From contig NZ_CP045649.1 of assembly GCF_009557055.1 (NCBI RefSeq), positions 1,959,501 to 2,023,500 on the forward strand: 64,000 nt of DNA, read 5' to 3'. The notes beneath the pieces are model-generated. The model did no database searches and was not told the origin of the DNA. It saw only the letters and a list, made by a program, of their open reading frames with translations. Source of the DNA: Nocardioides sp. dk884. GTDB lineage: Bacteria; Actinomycetota; Actinomycetes; Propionibacteriales; Nocardioidaceae. Positions 56,227 to 63,239 of this stretch are shown here, one piece after another (the first letter of the stretch is position 1; each line of letters opens with the position of its first letter). The translations under genes were made by a program, and so were the position numbers.

Positions 56227-56688
56227 TCACTGGAGGACATCGGAGCCCGCGTCCGGTGGCGCCCCCGGTGTCGCGGTGTGGTCCGGGTGCCCCGGCGTAC
56301 GTCGGTCCTCCTTCATCTGCGCCTCGTAGAGGTGGCGGCGACCGTCGACCAGGGCGTCGCGCGCCTCCTGCTCGAGTGCCTTGAACGCGGCGTAGTAGGT
56401 GTCGTCGTAGCCCTCGACGACCTGGAAGGTCCAGCGGCCCTCGATGACGTTGCGCCCGACGAGCTCGCGCTCGACGCGGTCGGCGAGCTCGTCGTGGCCG
56501 GCGTCGCGCAACAGCGCGACCGCGTCGTCCAGCGTCAGGTCGGCGGTGCCGCTGAGCCGGTGGAAGGCGTAGAGGTGGCCGCGGGCGACCTCGACGCACT
56601 CGAGGGCCTCGGACAGCTTGCCCAGCGCCGCCACGGTGTCCTCGCCGACACCGGGCGGACGCTGGTGGGCGCGGTCCGGCCCGGACAC
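56227..56688 (-). CDS. Conserved-looking protein of unknown function
   Basis: A 153-residue mostly helical protein; start GTG 56688 is chosen because it lies 1 bp after the previous gene's stop. It has LSEALECVEVARGHLYAFHRLSG (split), the acidic DDAVALLRDAGHDELADRVE, and WTFQVVEGYDDTYYAAFKALE. A proline-rich tail ends the chain. I do not recognise a family. With the 73-residue gene upstream it forms a two-gene unit. Confidence 0.6.
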   Translation of the reverse strand: MSGPDRAHQRPPGVGEDTVAALGKLSEALECVEVARGHLYAFHRLSGTADLTLDDAVALLRDAGHDELADRVERELVGRNVIEGRWTFQVVEGYDDTYYAAFKALEQEARDALVDGRRHLYEAQMKEDRRTPGHPDHTATPGAPPDAGSDVLQ

Positions 56689-56689
56689 G

Positions 56690-56911
56690 TCAGCCCAGCA
56701 CTGCCTGGGCGTCGACGGCACCGTGACGCGACTCGATCGCGTCGGCCAGCCGGGCGGTGTCCTCCTCGCTGACCGTGACGCCAGCGGCGAGGAAGCCGCG
56801 TTGCAGCTCCTCGTGGACGGTGCCCTCGGTCGCGCCGTCCTGCCAGGAGGTGACCCGGTCCACGACGTTCTGCACGGCCTCGAACTCTTCGCTGCTTCGC
56901 TGCTCAGTCAT
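56690..56911 (-). CDS. Small 73-residue protein of unknown function
   Basis: A charged, likely alpha-helical protein beginning MTEQRSSEEFEAVQNVVDR and ending AIESRHGAVDAQAVLG. Start ATG 56911. Its stop is 1 bp before the start of the next gene, a strong sign of co-transcription. No domain is recognised. It lies 41 bp from the divergent LLM oxidoreductase gene. Confidence 0.55.
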   Translation of the reverse strand: MTEQRSSEEFEAVQNVVDRVTSWQDGATEGTVHEELQRGFLAAGVTVSEEDTARLADAIESRHGAVDAQAVLG

Positions 56912-56952
56912 GTCCGGTAGTACCCACCGTCTCCGGGCGTACGCTCGCGGGC

Positions 56953-57819
56953 ATGGACCTCGGCATCCACTACGCCCGCTTCGACCACCCCGGCTGGGAC
57001 GCCCGGCTCGCCGAGCGCCTGGGCGAGACCGCGCGGGTCGCCGACGAGGGCGGCGTGGCGATGATGAGCGTGATGGACCACTGGTTCCAGATGGAGGACC
57101 TCGGCGGGCCGCCGGCGCCGATGCTGGAGGGCTACACGACGCTGGGCTACCTGGCCGCGGTCACCCGCCGGCTCCGGCTGGGGCTGCTGGTCACCGGGGT
57201 CACCTACCGGGCCCCGGGGCTGCTGGCCAAGACCGTCACCACCCTCGACGTGCTCTCCGGCGGCCGGGCGGTGCTCGGCATCGGCGCCGCGTGGTACGAG
57301 CGGGAGCATCGCGGCCTCGGCGTGGCCTTCCCGCCCACCGCCGAGCGCTTCGAGCGGCTCGAGGAGACGCTGCAGATCTGCCGGCAGATGTGGAGCGAGG
57401 ACGACGGCCCCTATCGCGGTGCGCACTACGAGCTCGCCGAGACCGTCTGCGTGCCGCCTCCGGTGCGCGGTCGGGTGCCGGTGCTGATCGGCGGCAGCGG
57501 CGAGCGCAAGACCCTGCGCCTGGTCGCGGCGTACGCCGACGCATGCAACCTGTTCGGCTTCGAGCCCGAGGAGATGAAGCACAAGCTCGACGTGCTGCGC
57601 CGCCACTGCGACGACGTCGGGCGCGACTACGACGACATCGAGAAGACCGTGCTGGTCTCGCTCGACCCTGTCGGCGAGCGGGAGCGGTTCCTGGCGCTGG
57701 TGGAGCAGTACGCCGCGCTCGGGATCGACCTGGTCACCACGATGCCGACCGGTGACGACCCGGTCGCCTGGACCACCGCACTGGTGGACGATGTGGTGCC
57801 GCGGCTGCGCGCGCTCTGA
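56953..57819 (+). CDS. LLM-class F420-dependent oxidoreductase
   Basis: A 288-residue luciferase-like monooxygenase-fold protein of the F420-dependent type common in actinomycetes. The barrel opens LGIHYARFDHPGWDARL, followed by SVMDHWFQ and LRLGLLVTGVTYRAPGLLAK. GIGAAWYEREHRGLGV (near 115-130) is the cofactor loop, and the second half has VPVLIGGSGERKTLRLVA. It probably reduces an unsaturated or keto compound with F420H2. Start ATG 56953. The 3' end overlaps the sortase gene by 29 bp. Confidence 0.9.
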   Translation: MDLGIHYARFDHPGWDARLAERLGETARVADEGGVAMMSVMDHWFQMEDLGGPPAPMLEGYTTLGYLAAVTRRLRLGLLVTGVTYRAPGLLAKTVTTLDVLSGGRAVLGIGAAWYEREHRGLGVAFPPTAERFERLEETLQICRQMWSEDDGPYRGAHYELAETVCVPPPVRGRVPVLIGGSGERKTLRLVAAYADACNLFGFEPEEMKHKLDVLRRHCDDVGRDYDDIEKTVLVSLDPVGERERFLALVEQYAALGIDLVTTMPTGDDPVAWTTALVDDVVPRLRAL

Positions 57820-58534
57820 GCGGCGCTGGCCGGCCGCGGTGGTCGGTCTGCTGCTGGTGAGCGCGTGCTCCGCGGGTGGCAGTGGCGGTGGTGGTGGGAG
57901 TGGTGCCGCCCCGCGGGGCGCCCCGGAGCAGCCGGCCCCGGCTGCCTGGCCCGCCGCGGCGGCGCCGGTGCTCGAGCTGGCGGTGAGCGACGGGCGCCCC
58001 GCGCGGGCGCTGCTCTCGGTGCCCGCGCTCGGCATCACCGACCTCGCCGTGGTGCCCTACCGCGGGGTCACCGACGACGCGCCGGGCACCGCGATCCAGG
58101 ACGGCGGCGTGGCCGCGAGCCCGCACGGGCCCGGCGGTGGCACCGGCCCCGGCGGGGTGGGCAACTACCAGGTCACCGCGCACCGGGTCTCCTCGACGCG
58201 GGCCTTCGAGCACCTCCCGTCGCTGAGCCACGGGTCGCGGGTGCTCATCGACGTGGGGAAGACCCGCTACGTCTACGAGGTGCGCGCCACCCGGCGTACG
58301 TCGTTCCGCTCGGCGCAGTCGCTGCGCGAGCAGCGCGCCGCGGTCCCGGGACGCCCGGGCGCGCGCCCGCGGCAGGCGATGCTCACGCTGTCGACCTGCG
58401 CGACCCCCGAGGACCACGCCGCGGGCAACTGGTGGGCCGACGAGCACGGCAACCCCGAGCACCGCATCGACAAGGTCGCGGTGCTGGTCGAGGTCGTGGT
58501 CGGCGTGGGGGAACGCGCCGAGAACCCGCTGTAA
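57791..58534 (+). CDS. Class E/F-like sortase, apparently lipid-anchored
   Basis: A 247-residue sortase-fold protein. Start ATG 57791 overlaps the oxidoreductase gene by 29 bp; a longer frame starts at 57752. The N-terminus (RRWPAAVVGLLLVSAC) has a lipobox-like VSAC near residues 23-26, suggesting a lipid anchor instead of the usual membrane segment. After a Gly/Pro spacer, the sortase domain (about 65-240) carries the catalytic H131 (TAHRVS) and C203 (LSTCATP); the Arg would be further on near KVAVLVE or in HRID. No sorting-signal substrate was found in the window. Confidence 0.8.
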   Translation: MWCRGCARSERRWPAAVVGLLLVSACSAGGSGGGGGSGAAPRGAPEQPAPAAWPAAAAPVLELAVSDGRPARALLSVPALGITDLAVVPYRGVTDDAPGTAIQDGGVAASPHGPGGGTGPGGVGNYQVTAHRVSSTRAFEHLPSLSHGSRVLIDVGKTRYVYEVRATRRTSFRSAQSLREQRAAVPGRPGARPRQAMLTLSTCATPEDHAAGNWWADEHGNPEHRIDKVAVLVEVVVGVGERAENPL

Positions 58535-58606
58535 CGCGGGGTTATCGTCGCTTCACATGCGGCGTACGACGGGGGAAGCGTCCACAGGCCTGCGGAAGTC
58601 GGCGCC

Positions 58607-59650
58607 TCAGGAGTAGTCAGCGAACAGCCGCCGGGCCGTGCCGTCGACGCTCATCACCCCGCCGTACGGCACGATCCACTGGGGCCGAGTGTGGCCGAAG
58701 GGCGGGCCGACCACGACCACCGCGTCGCGGTGGTAGCGCCCGACCAGCTCGATCGCGACGTCGCGCTGCTCCTCGCGCTTGGCCAGGCGCTCCGCGGACG
58801 ACGGGCGCCGGGTGAAGTCGGAGGTCGGCGGGCGGGCGACGACCACCGCGTCGACGGCCTCCAGGATCCCGCGCTCACCGAGGCTGCGCAGGATCCAGCC
58901 GAACTCGGTGGCCGGCATCAGCTCCTCGGAGGTCTCCAGGAGCAGTACGCCGCCGGCGACCACGGCCGGGTCCGCCGCGAAGCGCCCCGCGGTCAGGATC
59001 CACTGCAGGACGTCGATGCATCCGCCCCAGGTGCGCCCGGTGACCGCGCGGGCGGGGCCGGCCCAGGTCCACGGCTCGGTGGGCTCGCGGTCGCCGTACT
59101 CGTGCAGCGCGCGGGGGTCGGCCCAGTCCCGGCCGAAGTCCTCCGACTCGCCGGGCTCGGTGATCTCGAGGCGCTCGCCGGTGAGGAGGGCGGCGCGCAG
59201 GGACTGCTCGTGGACGGCGTCGATGCCGGGCCCGGCCCCGAGGTGGACCTGCGTGGAGCCGCCGTAGAAGCCGGGGACGCCGTGGCCCCACAGCCAGTTC
59301 AAGATGTTGGTGTTGTCGCTGTAGCCGAGGAACGGCTTGGGGTCGCGGGTCACCAGCCCGGCGTCCAGGTGCGGGACCACCGTGATCTGGTCCTCGCCGC
59401 CCACCGTGGCCAGCACCGCGCGGATCTCGGGGTCGGCGAACGCGGCGTTCAGGTCGGCGGCGCGCGCCTGCGCCGACGCCCCGAGCTGCCGGGTGGTCGG
59501 GTACTCGACCGGCACCAGCCCGGTGACGGCCGTCAGTCGGGCCAGCGCCTGGTCGTGCACGGCGGGTGCCACGGCCGGCGCCGCGAACGAGGGGGAGAGG
59601 ACGGCGACCTTGTCGCCGGGCCGGGCCTTGGGTACTGCGACGAGCTCCAT
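58607..59650 (-). CDS. S66-family peptidase (LD-carboxypeptidase / MccF type)
   Basis: A 347-residue serine peptidase of family S66. The nucleophile Ser is in FLGYSDNTNIL near residue 111, after the family opening GDKVAVLSPSFAAP. The remaining Glu and His are in the region of LLLETSEEL and VVVGPPFGHTRPQW. The members with the GYSDNTN motif resemble MccF, which cleaves peptide nucleotides such as microcin C7, or act on cell-wall peptides. The gene is complete and alone on its strand. Start ATG 59650. Confidence 0.88.
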   Translation of the reverse strand: MELVAVPKARPGDKVAVLSPSFAAPAVAPAVHDQALARLTAVTGLVPVEYPTTRQLGASAQARAADLNAAFADPEIRAVLATVGGEDQITVVPHLDAGLVTRDPKPFLGYSDNTNILNWLWGHGVPGFYGGSTQVHLGAGPGIDAVHEQSLRAALLTGERLEITEPGESEDFGRDWADPRALHEYGDREPTEPWTWAGPARAVTGRTWGGCIDVLQWILTAGRFAADPAVVAGGVLLLETSEELMPATEFGWILRSLGERGILEAVDAVVVARPPTSDFTRRPSSAERLAKREEQRDVAIELVGRYHRDAVVVVGPPFGHTRPQWIVPYGGVMSVDGTARRLFADYS

Positions 59651-59698
59651 GGGAGGTGACCCTAGGGGAGGCGCGCACCGGACGACTGGGCCCGGTGC

Positions 59699-59718
59699 GG
59701 ATAACAGACGCGACCGGG
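59699..59718 (+). repeat. GATAACAGACGC motif, copy 1
   Basis: GGATAACAGACGCGACCGGG lies in the intergenic region before the kinase gene at 59829. Two related copies occur at 60698-60717 and 63128-63144, all in the same orientation with the core GATAACAGACGCNACCG. Confidence 0.6.
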
Positions 59719-59828
59719 CGTGGACCCCGGCCCCGAGGAATCTCGAGGCTCACCGTCCAGACGGCCAGCGAAGACGGCGGGTGCCGGGGGAGGGGCTTGC
59801 GGGCCGGGGTCCGCACTAGCCTGCTGCG

Positions 59829-60722
59829 GTGGAGCAGAGCGAGACGCCGGCCGGTCGCTTGAGCGGGCAGCAGGCCGATCTCCTCGCCGAGTGGCTGCCC
59901 GGGTGGCGCCTGGTGCGCGACCTCGGCTGGGGACTGGTCGGCACCACCGTCCTGCAGGTCGAGCACGACGGCGGGCCGTACGTCGTCAAGGCCGGCGACG
60001 CGGCCGACCACCACCTGGCCCGCGAGCTGCGCGCGCACCGCGAGTGGCTCACGCCCTGGACCTCCCGCGGTCGGGCGCCGGTGCTGGTGCACGGGGACGA
60101 GGCGGCGAAGCTGCTCGTGACCCGGTATCTGCCCGGGGAGCTGGTGCAGGGCAACCCCGCCGAGAGCGACCCGGACACCTACGAGCAGGCCGGCTGGCTG
60201 CTGCGGCTTCTCCACGACCAGCTGAGCGTCGTGGACGAGGGCTTCGAGGCCCGCGAGCGCGACAAGGCGCTGGCCTGGCTGGCCCGCTCGCACCGCATCG
60301 AGCCCGCCGCCGCGGCCGCGCTGCACGAGATGGTGAGCGGCTGGCCGACGCCGCCGACGCGGCTGGTGCCGACCCACGGCGACTGGCAGCCGCGCAACTG
60401 GCTGATCGACGGCGCCACCGTGCGCGCGATCGACCTCGGCCGCGCGGACCTGCGCCCGGCGATGAGCGACCTGACCCGCCTGGCCGCCCAGCAGTTCCGC
60501 GTCGTACCGGGGGCGGAGTCGGCGTTCCTCACCGGCTACGGCACCGACCCCCGCGACGCCGACGCCTGGTTCCGCACCCGGGTCCGCGAGGCCATCGGCA
60601 CCGCGGTGTGGGCCCACCAGGTCGGCGACGAGCCCTTCGAGGCCCAGGGCCACCGGATGGTCGCGGAGGTGCTGGCCGAAGCGGGAAACCACCCGCCGGA
60701 TAACAGACGCTACCGGACGTAG
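59829..60722 (+). CDS. Aminoglycoside phosphotransferase-like kinase
   Basis: A 297-residue protein of the APH/choline-kinase fold. The nucleotide-binding lobe is in the first 100 residues (GTTVLQVEHDGGPYVVKAG). The catalytic loop is THGDWQPRNWLIDG near 180-193, with the metal-binding Asp in AIDLGRADLRP near 200. Substrates of this group include sugars, antibiotics or small alcohols; no resistance can be assumed. Start GTG 59829. The very 3' end (60698-60717) coincides with a dispersed repeat that encodes part of PDNRRYRT. Confidence 0.85.
   Translation: MEQSETPAGRLSGQQADLLAEWLPGWRLVRDLGWGLVGTTVLQVEHDGGPYVVKAGDAADHHLARELRAHREWLTPWTSRGRAPVLVHGDEAAKLLVTRYLPGELVQGNPAESDPDTYEQAGWLLRLLHDQLSVVDEGFEARERDKALAWLARSHRIEPAAAAALHEMVSGWPTPPTRLVPTHGDWQPRNWLIDGATVRAIDLGRADLRPAMSDLTRLAAQQFRVVPGAESAFLTGYGTDPRDADAWFRTRVREAIGTAVWAHQVGDEPFEAQGHRMVAEVLAEAGNHPPDNRRYRT
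60698..60717 (+). repeat. GATAACAGACGC motif, copy 2
   Basis: GGATAACAGACGCTACCGGA, matching copy 1 at 17 of 20 positions, is at the end of the kinase coding sequence and reads through its last codons. This placement suggests the repeat was inserted or maintained across a gene end. Confidence 0.6.
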
Positions 60723-60799
60723 CTCACCGGACTCCGGGACCCGCGAGGCCCACCGCCCCAACACGCAGCAACGACGACGGGGCGGCCGGGGGAGTGCGC

Positions 60800-61672
60800 T
60801 CACCGCTCGTCGGCGACGTCCTCGCCGCTCGCCGCGTCGTACAGGTAGACCGGCTCGCCGGCGCGCGGGTCCCGGGCGTGCAGCAGGTGGTACGTCGTCG
60901 CGTCCGCCGGGCCGAGGTCGAGCAGTCCCGCTCCGGCGCCGAGCACGCCGCGGACCAGGTGGGCCGGTGCGGTGGTGTCGATGCGGGTGACGACACCGGG
61001 AGCCACCCAGACCGGCGTACCGGCCAGGAATCCGGTGACCGGGTGGTGCAGGTGGCCGGCGAGCACGGCGCGCACGTCGGTGCCGCGCACGACGTCGCGG
61101 AGGGCGGCGATGTCGCGGAGCACGACCTCGGCCAGCAGTGGCATGGAGGCGATGTGGAGCGGCGGGTGGTGCAGCACCAGCACGGTTCCGTCGGGTGCCG
61201 GGGTCGCGAGCAGCTCCGCCAGGGCGTCGAGCTGATCGCTGTCGAGCGCGCCGTGGGTGTGGCCGGGGACGAGGGTGTCGAGGGTCAGGACCCGGAGCCC
61301 GCCGACGAGGCTGTGCGCCGCGCGCAGCGGCGAGCCCGGGACGAGCGGCGTCCCGCGGTCCTCGCCGTCGGGGCCGAGATGGCCGCTGCCGAGGGCGGCG
61401 CCGAACGCGGAGCGGTCGTCGTGGTTGCCGGTGCAGTAGACGTGGGGGATCCCGCGTGCCCGGGCGAAGGTGCCGACCGGCTCGCGTACCGCGCGGCAGC
61501 CGGCCTGGGAGCCGTCGTCGGCCACGTCCCCGCTGACCACGACGAGCTGGATCCCGGGCACGTGGCGCACGTCGTGCAGCATCCGCTCCAGCGCTGCGAC
61601 GGCGTCGACGCCGTCCATGTCGATGCCCGCAGCGGCGGCGTGGGTGTCGGACAGGTGCAGGATCCGGGTCAC
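60800..61672 (-). CDS. Metallophosphoesterase, CpdA/3',5'-cyclic-nucleotide phosphodiesterase-like
   Basis: A 290-residue calcineurin-like phosphoesterase. The motifs are LHLSDTH near residue 7, VVSGDVAD near 50, TGNHDD near 85, LHHPP near 170 and AGHLHHP near 203. The architecture resembles CpdA-type phosphodiesterases of actinomycetes, but the substrate is not proven. Start GTG 61672 is chosen because GGAGGG lies 4 bp before it; the frame continues upstream to 61741. It is transcribed divergently from the SPFH gene, with 150 bp between them that hold several palindromes. Confidence 0.87.
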   Translation of the reverse strand: MTRILHLSDTHAAAAGIDMDGVDAVAALERMLHDVRHVPGIQLVVVSGDVADDGSQAGCRAVREPVGTFARARGIPHVYCTGNHDDRSAFGAALGSGHLGPDGEDRGTPLVPGSPLRAAHSLVGGLRVLTLDTLVPGHTHGALDSDQLDALAELLATPAPDGTVLVLHHPPLHIASMPLLAEVVLRDIAALRDVVRGTDVRAVLAGHLHHPVTGFLAGTPVWVAPGVVTRIDTTAPAHLVRGVLGAGAGLLDLGPADATTYHLLHARDPRAGEPVYLYDAASGEDVADER

Positions 61673-61745
61673 GGGGCCCTCCGGTCGTCGTACGCGGGTG
61701 GGCCCAGCATGGCCCCGGGTCCTCGTGCGGTCGAGCGCCACTCGC

Positions 61746-61800
61746 GACCGCGAGCGGTCACTGATATCGTCGTGATATCACTTCTCGGGCGAGTCGCCCG
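61746..61800 (+). promoter_or_regulatory. Cluster of three palindromes before the SPFH gene
   Basis: GACCGC-N2-GCGGTC (61746-61759), TGATATC-N5-GATATCA (61762-61780), and CGGGCGA-N1-TCGCCCG (61786-61800) follow one another. The middle one also reads as two direct copies of TGATATC 11 bp apart. It is a likely operator and promoter area for the SPFH gene and possibly for the phosphoesterase gene. Confidence 0.5.
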
Positions 61801-61822
61801 ACAACTTGAAGGAGAACCGCCC

Positions 61823-62803
61823 GTGAGCGCTGTGCCGCCCGCTGCCGTCCCGACCCCCTCGGTCCGTGTCGACATCCAGGAGAAGCGCGGCTTCGCGGTC
61901 GGCGGCTGGCCGGTGCTCGGCGCGGTGCTCGTGGGCCTCCTGGCCTCGGCGGCGCTCGTCGTGCTGGGGATCGGTGCGGGGGAGAGCGACAGCGTCGGCG
62001 TCGCGGTGACGCTGTTCGCGCTCGGGGTCGTGCTCGCCGCCGCCGGGCTCGTGGCTCTCACCGGCTTCAGCGTGATCGCGCCGGGGGAGACCCGGGTGGT
62101 GACGTTCTTCGGCGCCTACATCGGCACGGTCCGGCGCACGGGGCTGTCCTGGACGGTGCCGCTCACCGGGCGTCGCCAGGTGCCGGTGCGGGTGCAGAAC
62201 TTCGAGACCCAGACCCTGAAGGTCAACGAGAAGACCGGCTCGCCGGTCGAGGTGTCGGCGATCGTCGTGTGGCAGGTCGCGGACACGGCGAAGGCGGCGT
62301 TCGCGGTGGACCAGTACAACGCCTTCATCACTACGCAGGCCGAGGCCGCGCTGCGCCACGTCGTCGCGACGCACCCCTACGACGCGCAGGCGCAGGCGGC
62401 CGCGACCGACCAGACCGAGGAGGAGGTCGAGCGGTCTCCGCACGTGATCACGCTGCGCGAGAACGGCGCCGAGGTCGCCGACGAGCTGGTCGTGGAGCTC
62501 AACGAGCGCATCCACATCGCCGGCCTCGAGGTGCTCGAGGTGCGGCTCTCCAACCTCTCCTACGCCGCTGAGATCGCCGGCGCGATGCTCCAGCGCCAGC
62601 AGGCCCAGGCGGTCCTCGACGCCCGTCAGGTGATGGTGACCGGCGCCGTAGGACTGGTGACCGAGGCGCTGGCCGCGCTGGAGAAGAGCGGTGACATCGA
62701 GCTGGACCCCGAGCGCCGAGCGGCGATGACCTCCAACCTCATGACCGTGCTGGTCGGCGGGGGATCGGCGACGCCGGTCCTCAACGTCGGCTCGCTGTAC
62801 TGA
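61823..62803 (+). CDS. SPFH/Band-7 domain membrane protein
   Basis: A 326-residue protein with two membrane segments (about residues 33-55 and 63-85) and an SPFH/prohibitin-like domain (about 90-290, with GFSVIAPGETRVVTFFGAYIGTV split and FETQTLKVNEKTGSPVEV). The C-terminal helix region has the AAEIAGAMLQRQQAQAVLDA pattern that supports oligomers. Relatives organise membrane microdomains. Start GTG 61823 with AAGGAG 8 bp before. The ribbon-helix-helix gene follows after 22 bp, an arrangement repeated in many actinomycetes. Confidence 0.9.
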   Translation: MSAVPPAAVPTPSVRVDIQEKRGFAVGGWPVLGAVLVGLLASAALVVLGIGAGESDSVGVAVTLFALGVVLAAAGLVALTGFSVIAPGETRVVTFFGAYIGTVRRTGLSWTVPLTGRRQVPVRVQNFETQTLKVNEKTGSPVEVSAIVVWQVADTAKAAFAVDQYNAFITTQAEAALRHVVATHPYDAQAQAAATDQTEEEVERSPHVITLRENGAEVADELVVELNERIHIAGLEVLEVRLSNLSYAAEIAGAMLQRQQAQAVLDARQVMVTGAVGLVTEALAALEKSGDIELDPERRAAMTSNLMTVLVGGGSATPVLNVGSLY

Positions 62804-62825
62804 GCGCGACGGCCGAGGACGCGAC

Positions 62826-63026
62826 GTGCCCCGCGGAGTGCCCGGCCGGCCGGAACGCAAGCAGATCCCGCTCCGGCTGAACCCGCAGGTCGCGGACGCC
62901 GTACGCCGCTGGGCCGACGACGAGCTGCGCTCCGTCAACGCCCAGATCGAGAAGATCCTGCACGACGCGCTGGTGCGCGCCGGTCGGCTGCCGGGTGAGG
63001 AGCCCGACGAGCGCGCGGGGGAGTGA
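62826..63026 (+). CDS. Arc-type ribbon-helix-helix protein
   Basis: A 66-residue protein with the ribbon-helix-helix layout: a beta strand KQIPLRLNPQVADAVRRWAD, then helices ELRSVNAQIEKILHDALVRAGR, and an acidic tail. Such proteins bind short operators as dimers of dimers and often act as antitoxins or repressors. The start is GTG 62826. It lies 22 bp after the SPFH gene and is probably its co-transcribed regulator. No toxin gene is visible nearby. Confidence 0.8.
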   Translation: MPRGVPGRPERKQIPLRLNPQVADAVRRWADDELRSVNAQIEKILHDALVRAGRLPGEEPDERAGE

Positions 63027-63052
63027 GCATGCCTGGGGTCGGGCGACCCCTC

Positions 63053-63111
63053 ACGTTTGGTCCCCAACGACAACAATTCGGGGGTCCTGGGTGTCGTTCG
63101 TGACCAATCGT
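63053..63111. repeat. Dispersed imperfect inverted-repeat element, second copy
   Basis: ACGTTTGGTCCCCAACGACA (63053-63072) and TGTCGTTCGTGACCAATCGT (63092-63111) are complementary at 17 of 20 positions, with a 19-nt loop. It lies 27 bp after the ribbon-helix-helix gene stop, a terminator-like place. Both arms match the element at 29136-29236 almost exactly. Confidence 0.7.
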
Positions 63112-63127
63112 GCCCGATCCGTGTGGA

Positions 63128-63144
63128 GATAACAGACGCAACCG
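63128..63144 (+). repeat. GATAACAGACGC motif, copy 3
   Basis: GATAACAGACGCAACCG is the third copy of the motif, 17 bp after the inverted-repeat element at 63053-63111. It lies upstream of the integrase-like gene, but no transcription-control role is clear. Confidence 0.6.
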
Positions 63145-63226
63145 CCAATCACCCACCGACCCCACCGAGCCGAGTCCGCTCCCTCGCCGCCCCGCAGCAA
63201 CGAGGGGGCTTGGGGGTGGGCGCGGC

Positions 63227-63232
63227 TACGGT
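63227..63232 (+). promoter_or_regulatory. -10 box of a leaderless promoter for the last gene
   Basis: TACGGT lies 7 bp before the GTG at 63240 and would start transcription at or next to it. No ribosome-binding site precedes this GTG, which agrees. Confidence 0.45.
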
Positions 63233-63239
63233 ACGGCGA

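Noticed and set aside
58521-58545. Hairpin-like AACCCGC...GCGGGGTT after the sortase stop as a terminator
   Set aside because: The arms differ in length and need a bulge; too weak to list as a feature.
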